Source of the DNA: Gemmatimonadota bacterium | GTDB lineage: Bacteria; Gemmatimonadota; Gemmatimonadetes; Gemmatimonadales; GWC2-71-9 | Direction: 5' to 3' | Length of the DNA: 13,249 nt | Assembly: GCA_003220905.1 (NCBI GenBank) | Contig: QHTS01000165.1 | Coordinates: forward strand, 1 to 13,249 | In this document: positions 7,464-13,249 of the stretch, one piece after another | Numbering within the stretch: position 1 is the first letter of the stretch | Layout: each line of letters opens with the position of its first letter | The notes under the pieces: model-generated | The model's database searches: none | The model's input: only the letters and a program-made list of their open reading frames with translations | What the model was told of the DNA's origin: nothing | Position numbers and translations under genes: made by a program

Positions 7464-7468
7464 GTCAA
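7440..7468 (-). promoter_or_regulatory. Sigma70-type promoter of pilMNOPQ
   Basis: On the minus strand, -35 TTGACA (7468-7463) is a perfect consensus. A 17-bp spacer follows, then -10 TACTGT (7445-7440), which matches the key T1, A2 and T6 positions. The start of transcription would be near 7433, giving a leader of about 35 nt before the pilM ATG. It lies in the 131-bp gap between pilX and pilM, so pilM-Q and the lipoprotein can be expressed separately from the minor pilins. Confidence 0.75.
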
Positions 7469-7528
7469 GCCTCGAACCTACTTGAGGCCGAACCAACAAG
7501 TACTTTGCCTACCGAGAGTTAGGTCGCT

Positions 7529-8737
7529 TTAATAGAGCTGGACCCACCCCCGCGACCGCATCATCGAGCCCACTCCTGTCTTGTTTAACGCCTTGATAAT
7601 AGCGCACTTAGAGTACAGGAGGTTGGCGGCGCCGGAGAGGTTGTTGGTGGTGTCCGTGAACTGGGCCGTATCCTGCACCATCACCGTGCCCCAGAAGTGA
7701 GCTGGAGTGCCGCCACCGCCGGAGGTTTTGAGTGAGCCCTTGACGATCACGATGCCGAAAAACTGGAACCCCCCCTGGACGCTCAGGCCCCCGTCGACGA
7801 GGAGGACGCCTTGGCCTTCCTGGCCGTTGATGACGGCACCGTCCCCCGTGATACGGACGATGGGGAAATAGCTCCCGCATGGGCCCGTCGGGGTCGTGGG
7901 ACTACCCCAGTTCGTCTGTACGCTGTAGTCGCACGCCGTGCCCACAGTCACCGGGCCGATCGAACTCGAGAAGTTCTGCGCCGGCAGCGTGATGTTGGCG
8001 CTTGCGGCCAAATCGGCGTACGTCACGTCGCCGTAGTGGGTAAACGAGCTGTCGGCCAGCGTCGGGTCCTTGAGCACCGGCGGGTTCCCGTTGATGGATG
8101 GGTGCCCGCTGGTCGATACCGTTCCGCTCGACTGCGTCCGGATCCCCGCCTTGGCGGAATCGAGCGGGGGGCAGCCTGCCCACCCGGTCGGTGGATGATC
8201 GTTGCCGTCGATGCTGGCACTCCCGACCACCACGTTGTCGCCGCCCGACGTGACTGCCGCCCGCGTATCGATGCTCACGGGTCGGATCCGGGCCAGGAGC
8301 CCGAGCCGCTGGCCCGCGCCGCCGCCCCGGATGCGCCCCGCGAGGCTCATGGTATCCTGGGCGCTCACGTCGAGCAGATAGAGCTCGTCGTTGAGCTTGA
8401 ACAGCGAGCCGCTGTAGCTCCCCGTCTTGCTCTTGGCCGTCTTCCGGACCATCCGCACCGAGTCCTTGGACGGCGCCGCGGCCGGGTACGGATACAACGC
8501 GGCGTACGTCTGCTGGTTTCGGACGCCGGCGGTGGTGCTGTCCCAGGTGCGGATGATGTCGTACACGCCCTCCTCCGCGACGCCGAACGACGCCTGCACG
8601 CGGCGCACGTTCTCGGCCACCCGCTGCTCCTGGGTGCCGGAGAAAAGGGCGCCCGCGATGAGCGCGCCCACGATCACGAGGGCGACGATCGCGATGGCGA
8701 GCGCCATGCCGCGCTCGTTCTGCACGACGTGCTTCAT
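7529..8737 (-). CDS. pilX: PilX-like minor pilin / pseudopilin
   Basis: 402 aa. The N-terminus MKHVVQNERG followed by MALAIAIVALVIVGALIAGALF is a prepilin-type signal and membrane helix, with likely cleavage after Gly10. The following QRVAENVRR and QASFGVAEEG resemble the PilX N-terminal family. Position +5 of the mature chain is Ile, not Glu, as in PilX/GspK-type subunits. The C-terminal part (about residues 300-360) has a Gly-rich beta pattern, GVLLVDGGLSVQGGF, FFGIVIVKGSL and FWGTVMVQD, like the parallel-strand repeats of large PilX proteins. The start at 8737 has AAGGAG 6 nt upstream. Upstream Met codons in the same frame would overlap pilW and lack this site. The gap to pilW is 35 bp. 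It probably sits near the fibre tip with the other minor pilins (inference). Confidence 0.78.
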   Translation of the reverse strand: MKHVVQNERGMALAIAIVALVIVGALIAGALFSGTQEQRVAENVRRVQASFGVAEEGVYDIIRTWDSTTAGVRNQQTYAALYPYPAAAPSKDSVRMVRKTAKSKTGSYSGSLFKLNDELYLLDVSAQDTMSLAGRIRGGGAGQRLGLLARIRPVSIDTRAAVTSGGDNVVVGSASIDGNDHPPTGWAGCPPLDSAKAGIRTQSSGTVSTSGHPSINGNPPVLKDPTLADSSFTHYGDVTYADLAASANITLPAQNFSSSIGPVTVGTACDYSVQTNWGSPTTPTGPCGSYFPIVRITGDGAVINGQEGQGVLLVDGGLSVQGGFQFFGIVIVKGSLKTSGGGGTPAHFWGTVMVQDTAQFTDTTNNLSGAANLLYSKCAIIKALNKTGVGSMMRSRGWVQLY

Positions 8738-8743
8738 ACACGA

Positions 8744-8749
8744 CTCCTT
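8744..8749 (-). promoter_or_regulatory. Ribosome binding site of pilX
   Basis: AAGGAG on the minus strand, 6 nt before the ATG at 8737. It fixes the start against in-frame upstream Met codons. Confidence 0.7.
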
Positions 8750-8772
8750 GAGGTTCACGTGTGACCCGCCCC

Positions 8773-9717
8773 TCAACCGCATGAGCGGGGAGGCGCCGAG
8801 CCCGGGCCGCACCGCGGGTTGTTCCGCAGCGCGACACGAGTCACGACGCTGTCCACCTTGTACGCCTGCACTCCGTCCGCGCCGCGGATCGGCGACGTCG
8901 TACGGGCGCGCAGCACGATCTGGATCTGCGCGACTTGCGCCGGAAGCGGAGTCACCGCCCCGACACTGTCGTAGTAGCTGAACGTCACACCGTTGGCGCC
9001 CGTCAGCGGTCCGACCACCGGCTGGATGGCACTGTTCTGGGACAGGTTCCGCTGTCCCAGGTACGAGTTGCCGTCTGCGCTCTGGTAGACCCGATACGTC
9101 ACCACGTCGAAGCCTCGCACGGGAGCGCCACTAGTGATCGCGCCGGCCACGTTCAGCGTGGGGTCGATGATCCACTGCGGCTGGAAGGTCAACTGGAAGC
9201 CCTGAGTCGGCACCGTCAACGGGCCGGCCGGGCCGCTGTCGCTGCAGAACGGGCCGGCGGCGACCGTCTTGACCTGGGCGACGAGCCATTTGTCGTCGGT
9301 CCGCGTCGTCGGATTGCCCTCCCAGTAGATCAGGAGCGAGTCGTTCCGCTGGAACGTCTGGCGGTTGCCGTACATCGGCGTCGCCCGGAGGTTGAGCGTC
9401 AGCTGACCGATGCCACCGCCCATCAGCGGGTTCGGCGGGCACACGAACGCGAGCTGCCGCATCGCGCGCATCTGAATCGAGTCGGGGCCCATGGCAGCGA
9501 TGTCGCCGTCGGCCGCGTCGATCTCGCGGAGGTCGGCCGGCAGGATCGCCGCCGCGGCGCGGATGTTCTGCTGCAGGTCGATCGTCTGCGTCTGCGCCAG
9601 GTACACCCGCTGGTTGTTGACCAGCACCTTGTAGACGGCGGCCGACACCAGGCCCAGGAGCACCAGCGCGATCATCAGTTCGATGAGGGAGAACCCTCGA
9701 CGGGCTAGAAGAGACAT
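8773..9717 (-). CDS. pilW: PilW-like minor pilin
   Basis: 314 aa. A short basic leader MSLLARRG precedes FSLIELMIALVLLGLVSAAVYKVL, a class III prepilin signal with cleavage expected after Gly8 and Glu at mature position 5. The size, position after pilV, and the sequence after the helix (NNQRVYLAQTQTIDLQQNIRAAAAIL, followed by DLREIDAADGD) fit PilW. The rest is a beta-rich domain with a few Cys (FVCPP, PFCSD, PRCGP, RSCG). The start at 9717 overlaps the end of pilV by 13 bp. GGAG lies 11 nt upstream, a long spacing, so coupling to pilV is likely. A longer frame upstream would give a leader of 40-odd residues and is rejected. Part of the minor-pilin complex that primes pilus assembly. Confidence 0.87.
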   Translation of the reverse strand: MSLLARRGFSLIELMIALVLLGLVSAAVYKVLVNNQRVYLAQTQTIDLQQNIRAAAAILPADLREIDAADGDIAAMGPDSIQMRAMRQLAFVCPPNPLMGGGIGQLTLNLRATPMYGNRQTFQRNDSLLIYWEGNPTTRTDDKWLVAQVKTVAAGPFCSDSGPAGPLTVPTQGFQLTFQPQWIIDPTLNVAGAITSGAPVRGFDVVTYRVYQSADGNSYLGQRNLSQNSAIQPVVGPLTGANGVTFSYYDSVGAVTPLPAQVAQIQIVLRARTTSPIRGADGVQAYKVDSVVTRVALRNNPRCGPGSAPPRSCG

Positions 9718-10073
9718 GAGATCTGAGTCTCCGTGCTGTCGGTCCGCCACTTGCCGAGTGCCGTCGGGTACGTGCTGCGCACCACGATCTGCCAGTGCTT
9801 CGGGGACGTGTTCGCGAACCGCCACGTGATCGAGTCCACGGGCGTCGACCCGCGCATCAACACCTCGCTGCCCCCGGCTTGCGAGTTGCAGCCGGACGCG
9901 TGCAGCATCTCGAGCCGCCGCTGGGCGTATTGCGCGGCCACCGCCGAGCGCTGGCCCCGGCCGATCATCCGCGTCACCAGCGCCGCGGACGTGACGAGCG
10001 CGAGCAGGCCGATGGTGAGCACCAGAATCGCGACGATGACCTCGACGATCGTGAAGCCCTGCTCGCGTTTCAT
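9705..10073 (-). CDS. pilV: PilV-like minor pilin
   Basis: 122 aa. The leader MKREQG is followed by FTIVEVIVAILVLTIGLLALVTS, a prepilin signal with cleavage after Gly6 and Glu at mature position 5. The IVEVIVAILVLTIGLLAL wording and the following AAQYAQRRLEML are typical of PilV/GspI subunits. Two Cys (SGCNS near 68 and ISCLF at the end) could form a disulfide. The ATG overlaps the upstream fimT stop as ATGA, and the end overlaps pilW by 13 bp, so the three are translated as a coupled set. There is no clear Shine-Dalgarno sequence, consistent with coupling. It could equally be called GspI-like, but the pil neighbours favour PilV. Confidence 0.83.
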   Translation of the reverse strand: MKREQGFTIVEVIVAILVLTIGLLALVTSAALVTRMIGRGQRSAVAAQYAQRRLEMLHASGCNSQAGGSEVLMRGSTPVDSITWRFANTSPKHWQIVVRSTYPTALGKWRTDSTETQISCLF

Positions 10074-10516
10074 TGCCGCACCACCTTGCCGATCGGGTTG
10101 ATCATGACCGAGTCCATGTTCGTCGAGACGCTGCCGGTGAGCCGCGCCACCGTGTTCGACGGAAAGCCGTCCATGCTCAGCCCGCGCGGATCGTATTGCA
10201 CCGAGTCGCGCGACGCGCTCAGCGTCACCTTGAACCGGGCGTACAGGTCCTGGACTCCCGAGAGCGTATCCACTTTCGTCGGGCACGCGGTGGTCACCCA
10301 TACTGTGTTGGTCGTGAAGTGCAGCACACTGCGGCAGCCGCGCTGGATCGCCGCCGCCCGCGCCGTGCCCGCCAGCGTGCCCACCGCGTCGCGCGCCGAG
10401 CGAAGGTTGGTCTTGTCGAGCGTCTGCCGGATCTTCGGGAAACCGATCAACGCGATGATCCCGATGATTGCTACCACGATGATCATTTCGATGGTCGTGA
10501 AGCCCGAGCGCCGCAT
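10070..10516 (-). CDS. fimT: FimT/GspH-like minor pilin
   Basis: 148 aa. The leader MRRSG is followed by FTTIEMIIVVAIIGIIALIGFP, with cleavage after Gly5 and Glu at mature position 5. The helix continues into RQTLDKTNLRSARDAVGTLAGTARAAA, the usual start of the GspH/FimT family, and the rest is a short beta domain with a Cys pair (RGCRS, TACPT). The start at 10516 has GGAGG 7 nt upstream. The frame continues upstream into the regulatory gap, but that start would put some 45 residues before the signal. First gene of the minor-pilin set. FimT in other bacteria contributes to pilus biogenesis and DNA uptake. That role here is inference. Confidence 0.87.
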   Translation of the reverse strand: MRRSGFTTIEMIIVVAIIGIIALIGFPKIRQTLDKTNLRSARDAVGTLAGTARAAAIQRGCRSVLHFTTNTVWVTTACPTKVDTLSGVQDLYARFKVTLSASRDSVQYDPRGLSMDGFPSNTVARLTGSVSTNMDSVMINPIGKVVRQ

Positions 10517-10523
10517 GACAATG

Positions 10524-10528
10524 CCTCC
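10524..10528 (-). promoter_or_regulatory. Ribosome binding site of fimT
   Basis: GGAGG on the minus strand, 7 nt before the ATG at 10516. It selects this start over longer versions. Confidence 0.75.
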
Positions 10529-10573
10529 AGTCGTGGAGTATCCCTTATCACACCTCATGCCGTTGCGTAAGTT

Positions 10574-10605
10574 ATTGTATTGCAGCGTATTACGGACTTC
10601 GGCAA
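10574..10605 (-). promoter_or_regulatory. Possible promoter of the minor-pilin genes
   Basis: On the minus strand, TTGCCG (10605-10600) and TACAAT (10579-10574) resemble -35 and -10 boxes, but the 20-bp spacing is long. The gap is clearly more AT-rich than its surroundings. I found no convincing sigma54 GG-N10-GC site. Weak call. Confidence 0.3.
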
Positions 10606-10615
10606 GGGGGGAGAG

Positions 10616-10651
10616 TACTGCAAAATACTGCATAAGTGCAGAGTCCTGCAC
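10616..10651. promoter_or_regulatory. Array of TGCA boxes, possible operator or activator site
   Basis: Four TGCA cores at 10619, 10629, 10637 and 10647 are spaced 10, 8 and 10 bp. Two form the direct repeat tactgca (10616-10622, 10626-10632). The others form a perfect inverted repeat gtgcag-agtc-ctgcac (10636-10651). A fifth TGCA lies at 10581. One-turn spacing upstream of fimT fits a regulator binding site. The inverted repeat could instead be a weak terminator of the activator gene. Confidence 0.45.
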
Positions 10652-10794
10652 TAGTCCAGGCCGTATCGGTCCATCTTGTAAAACAGGGTGCGGAGGCTCA
10701 CGCCCAATCGTTTGGCTGCCTCGCGGCGGTTGCCGGCCGCCGCCGCCAAGGCGGCCGTGATCGCCTGACGCTCGGCGACTTCGACGGCTTCACG
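10651..10794 (-). pseudogene. Displaced Fis-type DNA-binding end of the sigma54 activator
   Basis: Frame ending at TAG 10653-10651. The 47 residues from REAVEVAERQAITAAL to LFYKMDRYGLD contain GNRREAAKRLGVSLRTLFYK, the classical Fis-type helix-turn-helix at the end of NtrC-family activators. It lies in a different frame from the REC-AAA+ part. Removing one base, for example from the six-C run at 10826-10831 (plus strand), joins the two into one protein. It has no start codon or ribosome site of its own worth believing. Read it as the true C-terminus of the gene at 10790-12013, detached by a frameshift or a base error. Confidence 0.8.
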
Positions 10795-12013
10795 GAGCGT
10801 GCCGCTCCCTGCTCCCTGCTCCCCGCCCCCCGCCCAGGGAGCGGGGAGCGGGGAGCGGTTCCTTCCGAAAATCCGCCGGCTCCAGGATCTCTTTGTCCGA
10901 CAGCACCGCCGCCCGTTCGATGGCGTGCTCGAGCGAGCGCACGTTGCCCGGCCACGACTGCTCGCCGAGCCACGCAAGCGCCGCTTCGCTCAACACCACG
11001 CGCCGGCCGAGCCGGCCGGCAAGCCGGGCCGCAAAATGCCCCGCCAGCGGTGCGATGTCGGCGCGCCGCTCGGACAGCGGGCGCAAGTGAATCGCCACGA
11101 CGTTCAAGCGGTCGAACAGATCGTGTCGGAACCGGCCCGCCACCGCCTCGGCGGCGAGGTCCTTGGCGGTCGCCGCGAGCAGGCGTACGTCCACGCGCCG
11201 CGTCTTCTGGTCTCCCACGCGGCGGATCTCATTCTCTTGCAGCACGCGCAGCAGCTTCGCCTGGAGCGCCAGCGGCAGCTCCCCGACCTCGTCCAGCAGC
11301 AGGGTACCGCCGTCAGCCTGCTCGAACAGCCCCGGCCGATCCGCGGCGGCCCCCGTGAACGCCCCCTTTACGTAGCCGAACAGCTCCGACTCGAGCAGCG
11401 TGTCGGGGATCGCCGCGCAGTTCACCGCCACGAACGGGCCGGTGGCGCGGGGACTGGCCCGATGGATCGCCTGCGCGATGACTTCCTTGCCGGTCCCGCG
11501 CTCGCCGGTGATGAGCACGGTCGTCGGGTGCCCCGCCACGCGCGCTACGACCTCGAGGGCCTGCCGCATGGCCGGACTCTCGGCGATCAGCGCCCGCGCT
11601 GCAGGGCTGCTGTCCAACTGTGCTCTTAGTGTCGCGATGGTGTGAGTGAGCCGCTCGCGCTCTTCGGCTTTGCGCAGCGTGAGCACCACCTCGTCCGGGC
11701 GGAACGGCTTGGGCACGTAGTCGTACGCCCCCTCCTTCATGGCAGCGAGCGCCGCTTCCTCGCCGCCATAGGCGCTCATCATGATGACCAGGGCCGTCCC
11801 GCCACGCCCCTTGTACGCGCGCAGGAACGCCAGCCCGTCCGTCTCCGGCATCCGCACGTCGCACAGCACGAGGTCGAACGACTCGGCGAGCGCGCGCTCA
11901 AGTGCGCGAGTCCCGTTGCCCTCGGCCGCCACGTCGTAGCCCGCGTCCGCCAGCAACAGCCCGAGCGATTGGCGCAGACCAGGCTCGTCGTCCACCACAA
12001 GGACTCGGGTCAT
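10790..12013 (-). CDS. NtrC-family sigma54-dependent response regulator, frame lost before the HTH
   Basis: 407 aa in this frame. REC domain at about 1-120 with acidic pair D8/D9, phospho-acceptor D52 (LVLCDVRMP) and K102. AAA+ sigma54-interaction domain at about 145-375 with Walker A GERGTGKE (170-177), GAFTGA loop (217-222) and Walker B GTLLLDEVGE (near 241). RFRHDLFDRLNVV is the arginine-finger region and SWPGNVRSLEH the usual C-terminal AAA+ motif. It should open sigma54 promoters when phosphorylated. The ATG overlaps the kinase stop as ATGA. After EILEPADFRKE the frame runs through a G/C palindrome, reads as Gly/Arg/Ser filler and stops at 10790, while the Fis-type helix-turn-helix follows in another frame. 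By position it may be the PilR counterpart. The name is not certain. Confidence 0.9.
   Translation of the reverse strand: MTRVLVVDDEPGLRQSLGLLLADAGYDVAAEGNGTRALERALAESFDLVLCDVRMPETDGLAFLRAYKGRGGTALVIMMSAYGGEEAALAAMKEGAYDYVPKPFRPDEVVLTLRKAEERERLTHTIATLRAQLDSSPAARALIAESPAMRQALEVVARVAGHPTTVLITGERGTGKEVIAQAIHRASPRATGPFVAVNCAAIPDTLLESELFGYVKGAFTGAAADRPGLFEQADGGTLLLDEVGELPLALQAKLLRVLQENEIRRVGDQKTRRVDVRLLAATAKDLAAEAVAGRFRHDLFDRLNVVAIHLRPLSERRADIAPLAGHFAARLAGRLGRRVVLSEAALAWLGEQSWPGNVRSLEHAIERAAVLSDKEILEPADFRKEPLPAPRSLGGGRGAGSRERHAP
10802..10858. repeat. GCTCCC/GGGAGC minisatellite palindrome at the activator frame break
   Basis: The left arm (10802-10823) is three gctccc units. The right arm (10837-10858) is three gggagc units. 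The arms pair at 20 of 22 bases, with the other two T:G. The 13-nt loop holds a run of six C (10826-10831). It lies between the AAA+ domain and the helix-turn-helix of the activator, exactly where the reading frame changes. Confidence 0.88.
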
Positions 12014-13134
12014 GCCGCAGGGAAGAACATCTTGAACGCCGCCCCTCCCTCCCGCGCCGTGTCCACCCACACCACCCCTCCCATGTCGTGCACGGCGCGC
12101 GCGACGATGGCGAGGCCCAAGCCGGTGCCCCGGCCCGGCTCCTTGGTGGTGTAGAACGGGTCGAAGATCTTCTCGCGGTCCTCGAGGGGTACCCCGGGGC
12201 CCGAGTCCGCGACGAAGAGGAGCACCCCCCGCTGGCCGGCGGCGAAGTCGGTGCGCGCAGGGCGAGTCTCGGGACGGCGCGAAAAGCTGGTCCGCTGCGG
12301 ATCGCTCGCCCGCTTGGGCGACGCGCGCCGCGACTCGAAGGCCCACGCCCTCGCCCCGAGGATCACGACGCCGTCGGGCGCGGCGTCCACCGCGTTCAGG
12401 ACCAGGTTGACGATGGCCTGCTCCAGGAGATGAGCGCGCCCGAGCATCCGCGGCACGTCGGGGGCGACCTCGAGGCTCGCACGCACGGGCTTCAGGGCCC
12501 CCTGCGCTTCGAGCAGCCCGTAGGCGCCCCGCGCCACTGCGCCGGCGTCGAGCGGCGCGAGTGCCTCCTCCTGCGGTCGCGCGTAGTCGAGCAGACCGCG
12601 CACGATCCGGTCGAGGCGCTCGAGCTCCCGGGTCACGCCGGTGACCACCTCCGGGTCGGCGCCGCGGCGCCGCAGCACCTCCACGTAGGTCCCGATCGCG
12701 CCCAGCGGATTCCCCACCTCGTGGGCGATCCCGGCCGCCAGCCGGCCGATGCTCGCGAGCTTCTCCGAGCGCACCAGCTGCCCCTGCGCATCGAGCAGGT
12801 GATCGGTCATGCGGTTGAGCCGCTCGGCGAGGGTGGCGAAGTCGCGCGTTTCCGCGTCCGGCGCACGCCGCCCCAGATCGCCGTCCGCCACCGCGTCCGC
12901 CGTGGCGACCACGCGCTCCAGCGGCCACAGGACCAGCCGGTTCACGAGGTAACGCCCGAACACGAGGAACACGGCGACTTCCAGGGCGACCAGGAGCATC
13001 ACCAGCACGAACGTCCGCTCGGGGGCGAAACTGGTGGCGACCAGCATAGTCGCCACGCCTACCAGCAGGGCGGCGGCGGCGAGGAACGACAGGTAGAACA
13101 GTAGCTCGGTCCGGAGCGCGGGCTTGGCCGGCAT
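12010..13134 (-). CDS. Membrane sensor histidine kinase (NtrB/AtoS type)
   Basis: 374 aa. Two membrane segments (about 10-33 and 42-63) with almost no periplasmic loop between them, a HAMP-like linker (about 64-118), then a dimerisation domain with phospho-acceptor His138 in GIAHEVGNPLGAI. The catalytic domain has N-box EQAIVNLVLNAVDAA, G1 VADSGPGV, F-box FDPFYTTK and G2 GTGLGLAIV. It should phosphorylate the sigma54 activator encoded next, whose ATG overlaps this stop as ATGA. The short loop suggests sensing in the membrane, as in PilS, but PilS has more membrane segments. An Arg/Ser-rich insert at about 267-302 separates the N-box strand from G1 and carries hairpin DNA. The start at 13134 has no visible Shine-Dalgarno sequence. 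The next in-frame Met (30) would delete the first membrane segment. Confidence 0.94.
   Translation of the reverse strand: MPAKPALRTELLFYLSFLAAAALLVGVATMLVATSFAPERTFVLVMLLVALEVAVFLVFGRYLVNRLVLWPLERVVATADAVADGDLGRRAPDAETRDFATLAERLNRMTDHLLDAQGQLVRSEKLASIGRLAAGIAHEVGNPLGAIGTYVEVLRRRGADPEVVTGVTRELERLDRIVRGLLDYARPQEEALAPLDAGAVARGAYGLLEAQGALKPVRASLEVAPDVPRMLGRAHLLEQAIVNLVLNAVDAAPDGVVILGARAWAFESRRASPKRASDPQRTSFSRRPETRPARTDFAAGQRGVLLFVADSGPGVPLEDREKIFDPFYTTKEPGRGTGLGLAIVARAVHDMGGVVWVDTAREGGAAFKMFFPAA
12291..12321. repeat. Paired hairpins in the histidine kinase insert
   Basis: tccgc-t-gcgga (12291-12301) and tcgccc-gctt-gggcga (12306-12321) are two perfect small palindromes 4 bp apart. They lie inside the Arg/Ser-rich insert of the kinase (codons for SPKRASDPQRT). 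The layout resembles a REP-like or coding palindromic element. Confidence 0.6.
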
Positions 13135-13150
13135 GGCGCTGGAATAGGCA

Positions 13151-13183
13151 TAAAAACGAAGCGGCGGGGAAGTCCCCGCCGCT
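13151..13183 (-). terminator. Rho-independent terminator of the upstream gene
   Basis: Perfect 11-bp GC-rich arms agcggcgggga (13160-13170) and tccccgccgct (13173-13183). On the minus strand they are followed by TCGTTTTTA, a five-T tract. It ends transcription of the gene stopping at 13211, only 17 bp before the kinase ATG. Confidence 0.85.
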
Positions 13184-13210
13184 CGTCGGATGCCACCGCA
13201 AGGTCGCCGC

Positions 13211-13249
13211 TTAGTTACAGGCGGGCGCGCCTTCGTTGACCGCCGGTGC
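13211..13249 (-). CDS. C-terminal tail of an upstream gene, possibly a pilin (partial)
   Basis: The minus strand reads APAVNEGAPACN and then TAA (13213-13211). It is open from the window edge and followed 28 bp later by a strong terminator, which makes a real gene end likely. A Cys just before the C-terminus and the pilus context suggest a type IV pilin subunit, but 12 residues cannot prove it. Confidence 0.5.
   Translation of the reverse strand, partial: APAVNEGAPACN

Noticed and set aside
9718..9825. Longer N-terminus for pilW
   Set aside because: The extra residues come from reading pilV in another frame. The short basic leader MSLLARRG is the normal prepilin form.
10517..10651. Longer N-terminus for fimT (start at 10651)
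   Set aside because: It would put about 45 residues before the prepilin signal and consume the regulatory gap. GGAGG supports 10516.
10802..10858. Rho-independent terminator inside the activator gene
   Set aside because: The hairpin is strong, but no T-tract follows on either strand and it lies inside a gene, so it is listed as a repeat.
10651..10977. Stand-alone small gene carrying the helix-turn-helix
   Set aside because: The first part is a shadow of the AAA+ domain and there is no ribosome site. The helix-turn-helix is better explained as the activator's own frame-shifted end.
1..13249. CRISPR array, integrase, transposase, tRNA or rRNA genes
   Set aside because: No regularly spaced short repeats with unique spacers, no mobile-element enzyme and no structural RNA sequence was recognised on either strand.

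Overview
GC-rich bacterial DNA carrying a type IV pilus (T4P) cluster, with every convincing gene on the minus strand. The gene content and order (two-component regulators, four minor pilins, then pilMNOPQ), the AMIN-domain secretin, the GC bias and the scattered small palindromes suggest an environmental Gram-negative, diderm bacterium. Gemmatimonadota is my best guess. That is an inference from style, not a database match.

Layout in the direction of transcription (right to left). (1) 13249-13211: the last 12 codons of an unseen gene, possibly a pilin, followed by a strong rho-independent terminator. (2) 13134-10651: a membrane histidine kinase and, overlapping it by ATGA, an NtrC-type sigma54 activator. 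The activator's Fis-type DNA-binding helix-turn-helix is out of frame with the rest because the frame is lost inside a long G/C palindrome. (3) A relatively AT-rich gap (10650-10517) with a regular array of TGCA boxes, then four prepilin-like genes, fimT/gspH, pilV, pilW and pilX (10516-7529), mostly overlapping. (4) A gap with a very good sigma70-type promoter (TTGACA, 17 bp, TACTGT), then pilM-pilN-pilO-pilP-pilQ (7397-2618), tightly coupled by ATGA/GTGA overlaps. (5) 14 bp after pilQ, a large lipoprotein of Ig-like and beta-propeller-like segments (2603 to beyond the left edge), which contains a recent 495-bp in-frame tandem duplication.

How the parts fit: PilM (cytoplasmic), PilN and PilO (inner membrane), PilP (periplasm) and PilQ (outer-membrane secretin) form the envelope-spanning alignment complex of the T4P machine. 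FimT/PilV/PilW/PilX are minor pilins likely to prime or cap the fibre. The kinase/activator pair is placed to control pilus genes in the manner of PilS/PilR. The motors PilB/PilT, the platform PilC, the peptidase PilD and a complete major pilin are not in this window. The lipoprotein is the least familiar part and may be a lineage-specific surface or pilus-associated protein.

The most unusual theme is that several kinds of small palindromic sequence sit inside coding regions: three CCCCGG...CCGGGG hairpins in pilQ, paired hairpins in an Arg/Ser-rich insert of the kinase, and a GCTCCC/GGGAGC minisatellite palindrome at the activator's frame break. They lie mostly in linkers or loops, as expected of palindromic elements that invade genes and are tolerated as extra peptide. 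No rRNA, tRNA, CRISPR array, transposase or phage gene was seen, and no gene-free stretch exceeds about 135 bp.
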